Below are positions 10,133 to 18,637 of a stretch of DNA of 64,000 bases, in pieces. The stretch's first letter is position 1. Each line of letters starts with the position of its first letter. The notes beneath the pieces were generated by a model. The model was given only the letters and a program-made list of their open reading frames with translations, was not told where the DNA came from and searched no databases. The stretch comes from JAFKFH01 sp017307375 (GTDB lineage Bacteria; Pseudomonadota; Alphaproteobacteria; Ferrovibrionales; Ferrovibrionaceae), in contig OZ245874.1 of NCBI GenBank assembly GCA_965229335.1, forward strand, positions 434,001 to 498,000. The letters run 5' to 3'. The translations under genes were made by a program, and so were the position numbers.

Positions 10133-11470
10133 TCAGTTCGCCTTCGGCGCAGCCGGCGCGGCCGGAGCCGCCTGCGCGGTCACCGGCGCGATGCCGTTCA
10201 GCAGGTTGATCGCCTGCTGCAGCTGCGGGTCGGACTTCAGATCGGTCGGGATCGGGCCGGCCTCGCGCGGGCTGTTGTCGTCGCCGCGCTCGGCCTGGTC
10301 TTCGTCGCGCTGCCCGCCGAGATGCTTGGGCAGGTCGGCTTCGGACGGGCGCTTGGCCATGTTCTGGCCGTCGTCGACGCCCTGGCGGACGATGTAGTCG
10401 GGATCGATGCCCTTGGCCTGGATCGACCGGCCCGAGGGCGTGTAGTAGCGGGCCGTGGTCAGGCGCAGCGCCCCCTGGCCCTGCAGCGGGATGATGGTCT
10501 GGACCGAGCCCTTGCCGAACGACTTGGTGCCCAGGATCGCGGCCCGCTTGTGGTCCTGCAGCGCGCCGGCGACGATTTCCGAGGCCGAGGCCGAACCGCC
10601 GTTGATCAGCACCACGACCGGCTTGCCGTCGACGATGTCGGGGCCCTTGGCGTTGTAGCGCTGGGCATCCTCGGCGCGGCGGCCGCGGGTCGAGACGATC
10701 TCGCCCTTTTCCAGGAAGTCGTTGGAGACCGCGATCGCCTGGTCGAGCAGGCCGCCGGGGTTGTTGCGCAAGTCGATGACCCAGCCCCTGACCTTGGACG
10801 GGCCGATCTCGGCCTTCAGCTGCTCGACCGCCTTCTTCAGGCCGACGTCGGTCTGCTCGTTGAAGCTGGTGATGCGGACATAGCCGACATCGCCCTCTCG
10901 GCGCGAGCGCACGGCCTGCACCTTGATCTGGGCGCGGGCCAGCTCGACGTCGAACGGTTCCTGGCCTTCGCGCAGGATGGTCAGCTTGATCTTGGAGTTG
11001 ACCGGGCCGCGCATCTTGTCGACCGCTTCCGACAGGGTCAGGCCCTGGATCTGGGTGCCGTCGATCTGGCTGATCAGGTCGCCGGCGCGCAGCCCGGCCT
11101 TGGCGGCGGGGGTGTCGTCGATCGGGGCGACGACCTTGACCAGGCCGTTCTCCATGGTGACCTCGATGCCCAGCCCGCCGAATTCGCCGCGGGTGGTCAC
11201 CTGCATGTCCCGGAAGCTCTTCGGGTTCATGTAGGAGGAATGGGGGTCGAGTCCGGCCAGCATGCCGTTGACGGCGGATTCGACCAGCTGGTCGTCCTTG
11301 ACCGGGTCGACATAGTCGGCGCGCACGCGCTCGAAGACGTCGCCGAACAGGTTGAGCTGGCGGTAGGTGTCCGACGAGGCGGCGAAGGTGCCGCTAGGCG
11401 AGGTCAGGAAGGATACGGCCCCGACCAGAGCCAGGGCGGCCACGCCACCGAGGAGGAAATTGCGCATCAA
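10133..11470 (-). CDS. ctpA: S41 family carboxy-terminal processing protease
   Basis: A 445-residue periplasmic serine protease. After an N-terminal signal/anchor (LLGGVAALALVGAVSFL) come a helical region, a PDZ domain at about residues 95-175 (GGLGIEVTMENG, GLRAGDLISQIDG) and the S41 catalytic core. The catalytic Ser lies in GGSASASEIVAGAL and the Lys in GTKSFGKGSVQ. CtpA-type proteases cleave C-terminal tails of envelope proteins and in Gram-negatives often control murein hydrolases. The start overlaps the envC stop by 4 bp, a good fit with an EnvC/CtpA envelope operon. The C-terminal tail is rich in Ala and Pro. Confidence 0.93.
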   Translation of the reverse strand: MMRNFLLGGVAALALVGAVSFLTSPSGTFAASSDTYRQLNLFGDVFERVRADYVDPVKDDQLVESAVNGMLAGLDPHSSYMNPKSFRDMQVTTRGEFGGLGIEVTMENGLVKVVAPIDDTPAAKAGLRAGDLISQIDGTQIQGLTLSEAVDKMRGPVNSKIKLTILREGQEPFDVELARAQIKVQAVRSRREGDVGYVRITSFNEQTDVGLKKAVEQLKAEIGPSKVRGWVIDLRNNPGGLLDQAIAVSNDFLEKGEIVSTRGRRAEDAQRYNAKGPDIVDGKPVVVLINGGSASASEIVAGALQDHKRAAILGTKSFGKGSVQTIIPLQGQGALRLTTARYYTPSGRSIQAKGIDPDYIVRQGVDDGQNMAKRPSEADLPKHLGGQRDEDQAERGDDNSPREAGPIPTDLKSDPQLQQAINLLNGIAPVTAQAAPAAPAAPKAN

Positions 11471-12786
11471 CCATTCGCCTTTCTGTCGCCTTGCGCCAGC
11501 CAGGGCAGCGGATTGACCGGCTCGCCCTTGTGCCGAAGCTCTACGTATAAACCTGGTCCGCCGCCCTCCCCGGCGGTACCGGCCCGTGCATCCTGGGGCC
11601 GCGCCTCGCCCGGGCGATCGGCCGACCCCATCCTTCCGACCGGCTCGCCGGCGACGACGCGTTGCCCCACGCTGGCGTCGATGTCGGCGAAGCCCGACAA
11701 GAGACTATGATATCCGCCGCTATGCGCGATGATCAATAGCTGCCCGTATCCTTTGAACGGGCCGGCAAAAACCACCCGGCCGGCCGCCGGCGCGGTGACC
11801 TGGGCGCCGGCGCGCGTCGCGATGACGATGCCGCGCCGCGGCGCCCCGCTCTCCGTGGTTTCGCCGTAGCGTCCGACGATGCGGCCGCGCGCCGGCAGGC
11901 TCAGCGCGGCGAGCTTCACATTCTCGTCATCGTCGGGATCAGGGGCGGCCTGGCGGGCCGGCGGCGGGGGGGCCGACTGGGCGGCCGCCGCGGCCGCGGC
12001 GGCGCGGGCGCGCGCCTCGGCCTCGGCCCGGGCGCGCTCGGCCCGCTCGCGGGCTTCCTGTTCGCGCCGCTTGCGCTCGGCCTCGGCCAGGCGCTCGATC
12101 AGGGTCTTCAGGTCGGCGGCCTCGCGTGCCAGCGCCTGGGCGCGGCGGCCTTCCTCGCGGCTCTCGCTGGCAACCTTCAGGCGATTGGCCTGCAATTCGC
12201 CGCGCAGCCGGTCCAGCCGGGCACGCTCGTCGTCCAGCGCCGCGATCTCGCGGCCCAGCCGTTCCTGCTGGCGGGCGACGTCGGCCCGCAACGAGGCCAG
12301 CTGCACCAGGTCCTCGCGCACCGCATCGGCGCGCGCCTTGATTTCCGGGGCGACGGCGGCGAGCAGCTGGGCCGAGCGGACCATGTCGATCGCCTGGCCC
12401 GGCGCTGCCAGCAGCGCCTGCGGCGGCCGCCGGGTCAGCCGCGCCAGGGCGTCGAGCGTCAGGCCCAGCTCGGTGCGCCGGGCTTCCAGCGCCGCGGTCT
12501 TGGCCGCTTCCTCCTCGAGCAGGTTGGCCAGCCGGGCCTCGACCGCCGCGACGGCTTCTTCCTGGGCCTGGACGGTCCGGGCGACCTGGACCGATTTCTG
12601 GCGCAGCTCGACCATCTCCTGGTCCAGCTTGCGGGCCGAGGCCTCCAGTTCCTGCCGGCGCTCCTGCGATTCCTTCAGATTCTGCTGAACCTGGTTCAGC
12701 TTGTCCTTCGGCGCGTCCTGGGCCCAAGCCTCCGCCGTCCCCGCCGCCAGGGCGAGGAGGGCGAGGCCAAGGGCTAGGTCACGCAA
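11467..12786 (-). CDS. envC: Murein hydrolase activator EnvC-like (degenerate LytM/M23)
   Basis: A 439-residue periplasmic protein with a signal peptide (residues 1-22, cleaved near AWA-QD), a long coiled coil (about residues 25-260, rich in Glu, Arg, Ala and Gln), an Ala/Pro linker, and a C-terminal LytM fold (GRIVGRYGE, GYGQLLIIAHSGGYHSLLSGF, LYVELRHKGEPVNPLPWL). The first zinc-binding HxxxD of active M23 peptidases is replaced (RRGIVIAT), as in EnvC proteins, which activate amidases rather than cut murein. It overlaps gpmI by 8 bp and ctpA by 4 bp. Confidence 0.9.
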   Translation of the reverse strand: MRDLALGLALLALAAGTAEAWAQDAPKDKLNQVQQNLKESQERRQELEASARKLDQEMVELRQKSVQVARTVQAQEEAVAAVEARLANLLEEEAAKTAALEARRTELGLTLDALARLTRRPPQALLAAPGQAIDMVRSAQLLAAVAPEIKARADAVREDLVQLASLRADVARQQERLGREIAALDDERARLDRLRGELQANRLKVASESREEGRRAQALAREAADLKTLIERLAEAERKRREQEARERAERARAEAEARARAAAAAAAAQSAPPPPARQAAPDPDDDENVKLAALSLPARGRIVGRYGETTESGAPRRGIVIATRAGAQVTAPAAGRVVFAGPFKGYGQLLIIAHSGGYHSLLSGFADIDASVGQRVVAGEPVGRMGSADRPGEARPQDARAGTAGEGGGPGLYVELRHKGEPVNPLPWLAQGDRKANG

Positions 12787-14365
12787 GCGCGCGGCGCTCC
12801 GACGGCACCGGGGTCGCCAGGCAGCGGCCGGTCATCGCCGCGGGCTGGTCCAGGCCGAGGAACGAAAGCACCGTCGGGGCGAGGTCGGCCAGGCGGCCGT
12901 TCGCCAGCTGCCAGCCCGCCGCCGGCACCGCGCCGGCCAGGACCAGCGGGACCGGGTTGGTGGTGTGCTGGGTATGCGGCGCCCCGGTCACGGGGTCGCG
13001 CATTTCCTCGAGATTGCCGTGGTCGGCGGTGATCAGCAGCACCCCGCCGGCCTCGGTCACCGCGGCCTCGACCCGCCCCAGGCAGGCATCCACCGCCTCC
13101 GCCGCCTTGACGGCGGCGGCCAGGATCCCGGAATGGCCGACCATGTCGGGATTGGCGTAGTTGACCACGATCAGGTCGTACTTGGCCGACTGGATCGCGG
13201 CGACCAGGCGGTCGGTCAGCTCGGGCGCCGACATTTCCGGCTGCAGGTCGTAGGTCGCGACCTTGGGCGAGGGCACCAGGATCCGCTCCTCGCCGGGGAA
13301 GACCTGCTCGTCGCCGCCGTTCAGGAAGAAGGTGACGTGGGCGTATTTCTCGGTCTCGGCGATGCGCAGCTGGGTCATGCCGGCCTTGGCCACGACCTCG
13401 CCCAAGGTGTCGGCGAAGCGGATCGGCGGGTAGAGCACCAGCAGCAGCGGGTCGAGGGCCGAGGAATAGCTGGTCATGCCGGCGGCGGCGGCGAAGGCCG
13501 GGCGACGGGCGCGTACGAAGCCGTCGAACGCCGGGTCGACCAGCGCGGTCATGATCTCGCGGGCGCGGTCGGCGCGGAAATTGGCCAGCACCAGCCCGTC
13601 GCCGTCGCGCATGCCGTCATAGCCGTCCACGACCGTGGGTTGGACGAATTCGTCGGTTTCCCCCGCGGCATAGGCGGCGGCGATCGCCGCCTCGGGCGTT
13701 GCCGCCGGCCGGCCCGTGGCATCGACCAGCGCCGCGTAGGCGGCCGCGACCCGGTCCCAGCGCTTGTCGCGGTCCATCGCATAGAAGCGCCCGGTCAGGG
13801 TGGCGAAGCGCACGCCGGGCGTGTCGCCCAGGCCGGCGCGCAGCTGGGCCAGGAATCCGGCCGCGCTCTGCGGCGGGGTGTCGCGACCGTCGAGGAAGGC
13901 GTGGATCAGCACCTCGACGCCCTGGGCGGCGGCGACCTTGGCCAGGGCGATCAGGTGATCCTGATGCGAGTGCACGCCGCCGTCCGACATCAGCCCCATC
14001 AGGTGCAGCCGGCCGCCCGCGGTCTTGGTCCGGGCGATCAGCTCGACCAGCGGCGGATTGACGGCAAAGCCGCCCTCGGCGATCGCGGTGTCGATCCGCG
14101 GCAGGTCGGGCACGGCGATGCGCCCGGCGCCGATGTTCATGTGCCCGACCTCGGAATTGCCCATCTGCCCGTCGGGCAGGCCGACATCGCGGCCCGAGGT
14201 CATCACCTCGGCCGTCGGCGCCTGCGCGACCAGCCGGCGCCAGTTGGGCAGCCGGGCCTGGGCCAGCGCATTGTCGGTCGGGTCCTGCCGCAGGCCCCAG
14301 CCGTCCAGGATGCACAGGACGACGGGACGCGGATGCTTGGCCGGGGTAAAGGGGGCTTCGGTCAT
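12779..14365 (-). CDS. gpmI: 2,3-bisphosphoglycerate-independent phosphoglycerate mutase
   Basis: A 528-residue, manganese-dependent glycolytic/gluconeogenic enzyme interconverting 3- and 2-phosphoglycerate. It carries the alkaline-phosphatase-type metal site (LCILDGWG at the start, TADHGNLEEM near the end) and the phosphorylated Ser in MGNSEVGHMNIGAG. Other family blocks are HAFLDGRDTPP, LTGRFYAMDRDKRWDR and ETEKYAHVTFFLNGG. The start ATG at 14365 fits the family N-terminus (RPVVLCILDGWG). The downstream envC overlaps by 8 bp, an arrangement common in alphaproteobacteria. Confidence 0.96.
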   Translation of the reverse strand: MTEAPFTPAKHPRPVVLCILDGWGLRQDPTDNALAQARLPNWRRLVAQAPTAEVMTSGRDVGLPDGQMGNSEVGHMNIGAGRIAVPDLPRIDTAIAEGGFAVNPPLVELIARTKTAGGRLHLMGLMSDGGVHSHQDHLIALAKVAAAQGVEVLIHAFLDGRDTPPQSAAGFLAQLRAGLGDTPGVRFATLTGRFYAMDRDKRWDRVAAAYAALVDATGRPAATPEAAIAAAYAAGETDEFVQPTVVDGYDGMRDGDGLVLANFRADRAREIMTALVDPAFDGFVRARRPAFAAAAGMTSYSSALDPLLLVLYPPIRFADTLGEVVAKAGMTQLRIAETEKYAHVTFFLNGGDEQVFPGEERILVPSPKVATYDLQPEMSAPELTDRLVAAIQSAKYDLIVVNYANPDMVGHSGILAAAVKAAEAVDACLGRVEAAVTEAGGVLLITADHGNLEEMRDPVTGAPHTQHTTNPVPLVLAGAVPAAGWQLANGRLADLAPTVLSFLGLDQPAAMTGRCLATPVPSERRALA

Positions 14366-14415
14366 GATGGCGCCTATATAGGGCAAAAGCCCGGCGATTT
14401 GAATTGGCCGCCGGA

Positions 14416-15330
14416 TCAAATCGTCGGCGAGGCGTCGGCCTCGGCGGAAAGCCAGTCGGCGAAGGCGGCAACCGCCGGGCGCTGCCAGTGGCTCGACGGC
14501 GCCACCAGGTAGTAGGCCCAGCCCGCCGCCAGCGTGTCGGGCAGCGGCCGGACCAGCCGCCCCTTGGCGACCAGGTCGCCGATCAGCTGGCTGCGCGCCA
14601 GCACCACGCCCTGGCCGGCGGCGGCGACGCTGATCGCGGTGGCCGAATCGGTAAAGCGCGGGCCGCGGGCCAGATGGGCCGGGGCGATCCCGGTGCCGGC
14701 CAGCCAGTGCGACCAGTCCAGCCACGGCTGGTGCGGCACCGCGTCGTGATGGTGCAGCAGCGGCAGCGCGCCGAGATCGGCCAGCCGGGTCAGCGGCGGC
14801 CGGTCGGCCAGCAATTCCGGGCTGCAGGCCGGGAACACGACTTCGTCGGCCAGCTTGCGGGCCTGCAGCCCGGGGAACAGCCCGGCCGAATAGCGCACCG
14901 CCAGGTCGACCTCGTCGCGGCCGAAATCGATCAGCCGGCTTTCCGACCGCACCACCAGGTCCAGGGCGGGCAGCCGCCGCGCCAGCCGGCCGAGCCGCGG
15001 GCCCAGCCAGAACGCGGCGAAGGCGGGCAGGGCCGAAACCACCAGGCGCCCCGCCACGGCGGGGCCCTGCAGCTGCGCGGTCGCCGCGGCCAGACGGTCC
15101 AGCCCCTCGGCCAGGCCCGGGGCGAGGTTGCGCCCGGCCTCGGTCAGCACGAGGCCGTTGGGCCGGCGCAGGAACAGGCCCAGCCCCAGCTGGTCTTCCA
15201 GCGCCCTGACCTGCTGGCTGACCGCGCCCGGGGTGACGCCGAGCTCGACGGCCGCGGCGACGAAGCCGCCATGGCGGGCGGCGGCTTCGAAGGCGCGCAA
15301 CTGGTTCAGCGGCGGCAGGCGTCTGGTCAT
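14416..15330 (-). CDS. LysR family regulator, GcvA-like
   Basis: A 304-residue regulator with an N-terminal winged HTH (LPPLNQLRAFEAAARHGGFV, VTPGAVSQQVRALEDQLG) followed by a LysR substrate-binding domain (YSAGLFPG, VFPACSPELLA, GQGVVLARSQLI). The PPLNxLRAFEAAARH opening and VSQQV are typical of the GcvA-like group. It diverges from the glutathione S-transferase gene with about 107 bp between starts, so control of that gene is likely. The inducer is unknown. Confidence 0.88.
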   Translation of the reverse strand: MTRRLPPLNQLRAFEAAARHGGFVAAAVELGVTPGAVSQQVRALEDQLGLGLFLRRPNGLVLTEAGRNLAPGLAEGLDRLAAATAQLQGPAVAGRLVVSALPAFAAFWLGPRLGRLARRLPALDLVVRSESRLIDFGRDEVDLAVRYSAGLFPGLQARKLADEVVFPACSPELLADRPPLTRLADLGALPLLHHHDAVPHQPWLDWSHWLAGTGIAPAHLARGPRFTDSATAISVAAAGQGVVLARSQLIGDLVAKGRLVRPLPDTLAAGWAYYLVAPSSHWQRPAVAAFADWLSAEADASPTI

Positions 15331-15437
15331 CGCAAGGCGTAGTTTATCTCAGCCTCTGGCGCCGAAATACTGGTTTGCGGCGCAATTTCCGCTCGGTCAT
15401 CGTCGGGCTGACCAATATCCGCTGGGGCTCGACCGCC

Positions 15438-16043
15438 ATGTACGTGCTTTACGACTATCTCGATTCCGGCAACGGCTACAAGCCGCGCCTGCTGCTGGCG
15501 CTGCTGGGCCTGCCCTATCGCCGGATCGAGCTCGATATCGACAAGGCCGAGACCCGCACCCCGGAATTCCTGGCCAAGAACCCGAACGGCCGCATCCCGG
15601 TGCTGGAACTGCCCGACGGGTCGCTGCTGCCGGAGTCGAACGCGATTCTCTATTACCTGGCCGAAGGCACGCCGTACTGGCCGGACGATCGCATCGCCCG
15701 GGCCCAGGTGCTGCAGTGGATGTTCTTCGAGCAGTACAGCCATGAGCCTCATGTCGCCGTGGCCCGGTATATCCTGCGCCATCTGCAGTCCGACCATCCC
15801 CGCCATGCCGAACTGCCGATGCGGCGGGAACGCGGCGGAGAGGCGCTGGCGGTGATGGAAGGGCATCTGGCGACCCGCGACTTCTTCGTCGCCGGCCGCC
15901 CGACGATCGCCGACCTCGCCCTCTACGCCTATACCCATGTCGCGGCCGAGGGCGGCTTCGACCTGGCGCCTTTTCCGGCGATCCGCGCCTGGCTCGGCCG
16001 CATCGCCGCGCTGCCCGGCTACATCCCGATTACCAGGGGCTAG
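15438..16043 (+). CDS. Glutathione S-transferase family protein
   Basis: A 201-residue cytosolic GST. The N-terminal thioredoxin-like half includes YVLYDYLDSGNGYKPRLLLALLG, the cis-Pro region NPNGRIPVLEL and the glutathione gamma-Glu contact LPESNAILYYLA. The helical C-terminal half contains the N-capping box TIADLALYAYTH. The ATG at 15438 was chosen because it begins the first beta strand; 21 in-frame codons upstream do not resemble the family. Divergent from the LysR gene, its probable regulator. Confidence 0.88.
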   Translation: MYVLYDYLDSGNGYKPRLLLALLGLPYRRIELDIDKAETRTPEFLAKNPNGRIPVLELPDGSLLPESNAILYYLAEGTPYWPDDRIARAQVLQWMFFEQYSHEPHVAVARYILRHLQSDHPRHAELPMRRERGGEALAVMEGHLATRDFFVAGRPTIADLALYAYTHVAAEGGFDLAPFPAIRAWLGRIAALPGYIPITRG

Positions 16044-16061
16044 TTCGCATCTGCGGCAGAG

Positions 16062-16082
16062 GGGCCGGGCCAAGTCCGGCCC
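16062..16082 (+). terminator. Hairpin after the GST gene
   Basis: A perfect 7-bp inverted repeat GGGCCGG / CCGGCCC with loop GCCAAGT begins 19 bp after the GST stop. No T-run follows, so an intrinsic terminator is only a possibility; the hairpin may instead protect the mRNA 3' end. Confidence 0.35.
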
Positions 16083-16131
16083 TGCGCTGCAATGATTGCG
16101 CGACGGCGCGACCCAGGGATTTTTTGTGCGG

Positions 16132-16160
16132 TTGCGAAGGCGGGGTTTTTTCCGTTAGTT
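16132..16160 (+). promoter_or_regulatory. Possible sigma70-type promoter before the malyl-CoA thioesterase gene
   Basis: TTGCGA (16132-16137) and TTAGTT (16155-16160) are separated by 17 bp, 31 bp upstream of the start codon. The -35 half is a fair match and the -10 half is weak, so this is tentative. Confidence 0.3.
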
Positions 16161-16191
16161 TCGCGCCGTGCGAAACTCAGGGGTACCCGCC

Positions 16192-17058
16192 ATGGCTTCA
16201 TCCGTCCGCCCGCGCCGCAGCGTGCTCTACATGCCGGGCTCCAACGCCCGGGCGCTCGAGAAGGCGAAGACGCTGGCCGCCGACGGCCTGATCCTCGACC
16301 TGGAGGATGCGGTCGCCCCCGACGCCAAGGCGATCGCCCGCCAGCAGGTCACCGACGCGGTCAAGGGCGGCGGCTATGGCGCGCGCGAGCTGATCATCCG
16401 CGTCAACGGCCTCGACACCCCCTGGGCGCGCGACGACCTCGCCGCCGCCGCGGCGGCCGGTCCGGACGCGATCCTGATCCCGAAGGTCGAGAGCGCGGCG
16501 ATGGTCGCCGAGGCCGAGGCGCTGATCGCGGCCGCGCCCGCGCACACCACGCTGTGGGTGATGATGGAAACCCCGCGCGGCATCCTGCGGGCCGAGGAAA
16601 TCGCCGGGGCCAGTCCCCGGCTGGCCGCGCTGGTCCTCGGCACCTCCGACCTCGCCAAGGATACCCATGCCCATCACACCGCCCTGCGGCTGCCGTTCCT
16701 CTACAGCCTGTCGGTCTGCGTGCTGGCGGCGCGCGCCAACAACCTCACCGTGCTCGACGGCGTCTATCTCGACCTGAAGGACAACGACGGCTTCGTCGCC
16801 GCCTGCCGCCAGGGCCTCGAGCTCGGCTTCGACGGCAAGACGCTGATCCATCCCGACCAGCTGGCCGGGGCGAACGAGGTCTTCGCGCCGACCGCGGCGC
16901 AGGTTGCCCAGGCCCGCAAGATCGTCGCCGCCTACGAGGCGGCCGAGGCCGAGGGCAAGGGCGTCGTCGTGGTCGACGGTCGCCTGGTCGAGAAGCTGCA
17001 CGTGGTCGAGGCGCAGCGGCAGATCGCGCTGGCCGACGCCATCGCGGCGATGGGCTGA
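16192..17058 (+). CDS. mcl2: CitE/HpcH-type CoA ester lyase, (3S)-malyl-CoA thioesterase-like
   Basis: A 288-residue TIM-barrel enzyme of the HpcH/HpaI-CitE family. Family motifs are RSVLYMPGSNARALEKA, the magnesium-site LILDLEDAVAPD, LWVMMETPRGIL, VLGTSDLAKD and GFDGKTLIHPDQ. The C-terminal VVVVDGRLVEKLHVVEAQRQ matches the Mcl2 malyl-CoA thioesterase branch, which releases malate from malyl-CoA in the ethylmalonyl-CoA pathway, rather than Mcl1 lyase. The mesaconyl-CoA hydratase gene follows after 11 bp. The start was set at the ATG behind CAGGGG. Lyase activity cannot be excluded by sequence alone. Confidence 0.82.
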   Translation: MASSVRPRRSVLYMPGSNARALEKAKTLAADGLILDLEDAVAPDAKAIARQQVTDAVKGGGYGARELIIRVNGLDTPWARDDLAAAAAAGPDAILIPKVESAAMVAEAEALIAAAPAHTTLWVMMETPRGILRAEEIAGASPRLAALVLGTSDLAKDTHAHHTALRLPFLYSLSVCVLAARANNLTVLDGVYLDLKDNDGFVAACRQGLELGFDGKTLIHPDQLAGANEVFAPTAAQVAQARKIVAAYEAAEAEGKGVVVVDGRLVEKLHVVEAQRQIALADAIAAMG

Positions 17059-17069
17059 AGGGGCGCGCG

Positions 17070-18119
17070 ATGAAGACCAATCCCGGCAATTTCTTCGAGG
17101 ATTTCCGCCTCGGCCAGGACATCGTCCATGCCACGCCGCGCACGGTGACGGCGGGCGACGTCGCGCTCTACACCGCCCTCTACGGGCCGCGCTTCGCCCT
17201 GCAAAGCTCGGACGACTTCGCCCGCGCGCTGGGGCTGCCGGCCGCGCCGGTCGACGACCTCCTGGCCTTCCACGTCGTCTTCGGCAAGACCGTGCCGGAC
17301 ATCTCGCTCAATGCCGTCGCCAATCTCGGCTATGCCGACGTGCGCTGGCTGAAGTCGGTCTATCCCGGCGACACGCTCGCCACCCGCTCGACCGTGATCG
17401 GGCTGCGCGAGAACGCCAATCGCAAGTCGGGCATCGTCTATGTCCGCTCGACCGGCACCAACCAGCGCGGCGAAACCGTGCTCGACTACGTCCGCTGGGT
17501 GATGGTGCGCAAGGCGCGCGAAGCGGCGCCGACGCCCGAGACGGTCGTGCCCGACCTGCCCGAGCGCGTGGCGCCCGACCGTCTCGTCGTGCCCGCCGGG
17601 CTGGCCTTCGCCGGCTACGACTATGAACTGGCCGGCCAGCCCCATGGCTGGGACGACTACGAGGTGGCCGAGAAGATCGATCATGTCGACGGCATGACGA
17701 TCGAGGAGGCCGAGCACATGCTGGCCACCCGCCTCTACCAGAACACCGCCAAGGTCCATTTCAACCAGCTGCAGCAGGGCGCCTCGCCGCTCGGCCGCCG
17801 GCTGATCTACGGCGGCCACGTCATCAGCCTGGCCCGCGCCCTGACCTTCAACGGCCTGGCCAATGCCGTGTCGGTGCTGGCGATCAACGGCGGCCGCCAC
17901 GTCAACCCGACGCTTGCCGGCCACACCATCCATGCCTGGTCCGAGGTGGTCGAGAAGGCGGAACTGCCGGGCCGCAGCGATGCCGGCGCGCTGCGCCTGC
18001 GCACCATCGCGACCAAAGACCAGCCCTGCGCGGCCTTTCCCGATCGCGACGCCGCCGGCAAATATCCCGACTCCGTCGTCCTGGATCTCGACTACTGGGT
18101 GCTGATGCCGCGTCGCTGA
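17070..18119 (+). CDS. mch: Mesaconyl-CoA hydratase (beta-methylmalyl-CoA dehydratase), MaoC family
   Basis: A 349-residue double-hotdog (MaoC-type) hydratase. The N-terminus KTNPGNFFEDFRLGQ, the blocks HATPRTVTAGDVALYTALYG, FHVVFGKTVPDISLNAVANL and DYVRWVMVRKAR, and the second hotdog (NTAKVHFNQ, RRLIYGGHVISLARAL) match the Mch family of photosynthetic and methylotrophic alphaproteobacteria. It interconverts mesaconyl-C1-CoA and beta-methylmalyl-CoA in the ethylmalonyl-CoA pathway of acetyl-CoA assimilation. It is paired with the malyl-CoA thioesterase gene. Its last 28 bp overlap the convergent P-loop kinase gene. Confidence 0.9.
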   Translation: MKTNPGNFFEDFRLGQDIVHATPRTVTAGDVALYTALYGPRFALQSSDDFARALGLPAAPVDDLLAFHVVFGKTVPDISLNAVANLGYADVRWLKSVYPGDTLATRSTVIGLRENANRKSGIVYVRSTGTNQRGETVLDYVRWVMVRKAREAAPTPETVVPDLPERVAPDRLVVPAGLAFAGYDYELAGQPHGWDDYEVAEKIDHVDGMTIEEAEHMLATRLYQNTAKVHFNQLQQGASPLGRRLIYGGHVISLARALTFNGLANAVSVLAINGGRHVNPTLAGHTIHAWSEVVEKAELPGRSDAGALRLRTIATKDQPCAAFPDRDAAGKYPDSVVLDLDYWVLMPRR

Positions 18120-18634
18120 TCGGCATCGCCGCCTGCCGGAAGGCCGTCGAGCCAGGCGGCGACCCCGGCCGGCGTCGTGAAGGTCAGCCGCGTGCCGGCG
18201 AAACCCGCGACGATGTCGTGCATCTTCGGCCGGTGGCTGCGGCGGTAGTTCCAGACATATTTCAGGAATGGCCAGTCGAACCGCTCGGGGCAGCCCGGCG
18301 ACATCTCGGCGCGGGTGCGGCCATAACCCGACAGCGTCCGGCGCAGCACGCGCAGCAGGCAGACCGGCATGGCCAGATCGAGGAAGATCAGCGTGTCGGC
18401 GCGCGCCAGCCGCAGCTCCAGCGTGCCGCCGTACTGGCCGTCGATGATCCAGCTTTCGCCCGCGGCCAGCCCCGCGACCCGCGCGCGCCAGTCGTCGCGC
18501 GGCGGCTCGACCCAGCCCGGGCGCCAATATTCCCGGTCGAGATGGACGACCGGCAGGCCGGTCCGTTCCCCCAGCCGGCGCGCCAGCGTCGACTTGCCCG
18601 ACCCGGAGCAGCCGATGATGACGACGCGCCGCAC
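18092..18634 (-). CDS. P-loop adenylate-kinase-like protein (FlaR/topology modulation family)
   Basis: A 180-residue P-loop NTPase that begins at GTG. The Walker A motif GCSGSGKST is at residues 8-16, followed by VVHLDREYW, WIIDGQYGGTLELRLARADTLIFLDLA and the Arg-rich lid. These match the family annotated as DNA topology modulation protein FlaR or adenylate kinase-like. The true substrate is not established; a small-molecule kinase is likely. It follows the AMP nucleosidase gene by 3 bp, so the two are co-transcribed, perhaps hinting at nucleotide salvage. Confidence 0.75.
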   Translation of the reverse strand: MRRVVIIGCSGSGKSTLARRLGERTGLPVVHLDREYWRPGWVEPPRDDWRARVAGLAAGESWIIDGQYGGTLELRLARADTLIFLDLAMPVCLLRVLRRTLSGYGRTRAEMSPGCPERFDWPFLKYVWNYRRSHRPKMHDIVAGFAGTRLTFTTPAGVAAWLDGLPAGGDADQRRGISTQ

Positions 18635-18637
18635 CGT

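Noticed and set aside
12701..14512. Plus-strand open frame of 603 codons opposite gpmI
   Set aside because: The gpmI reading is complete and conserved; this frame has no motif or credible start.
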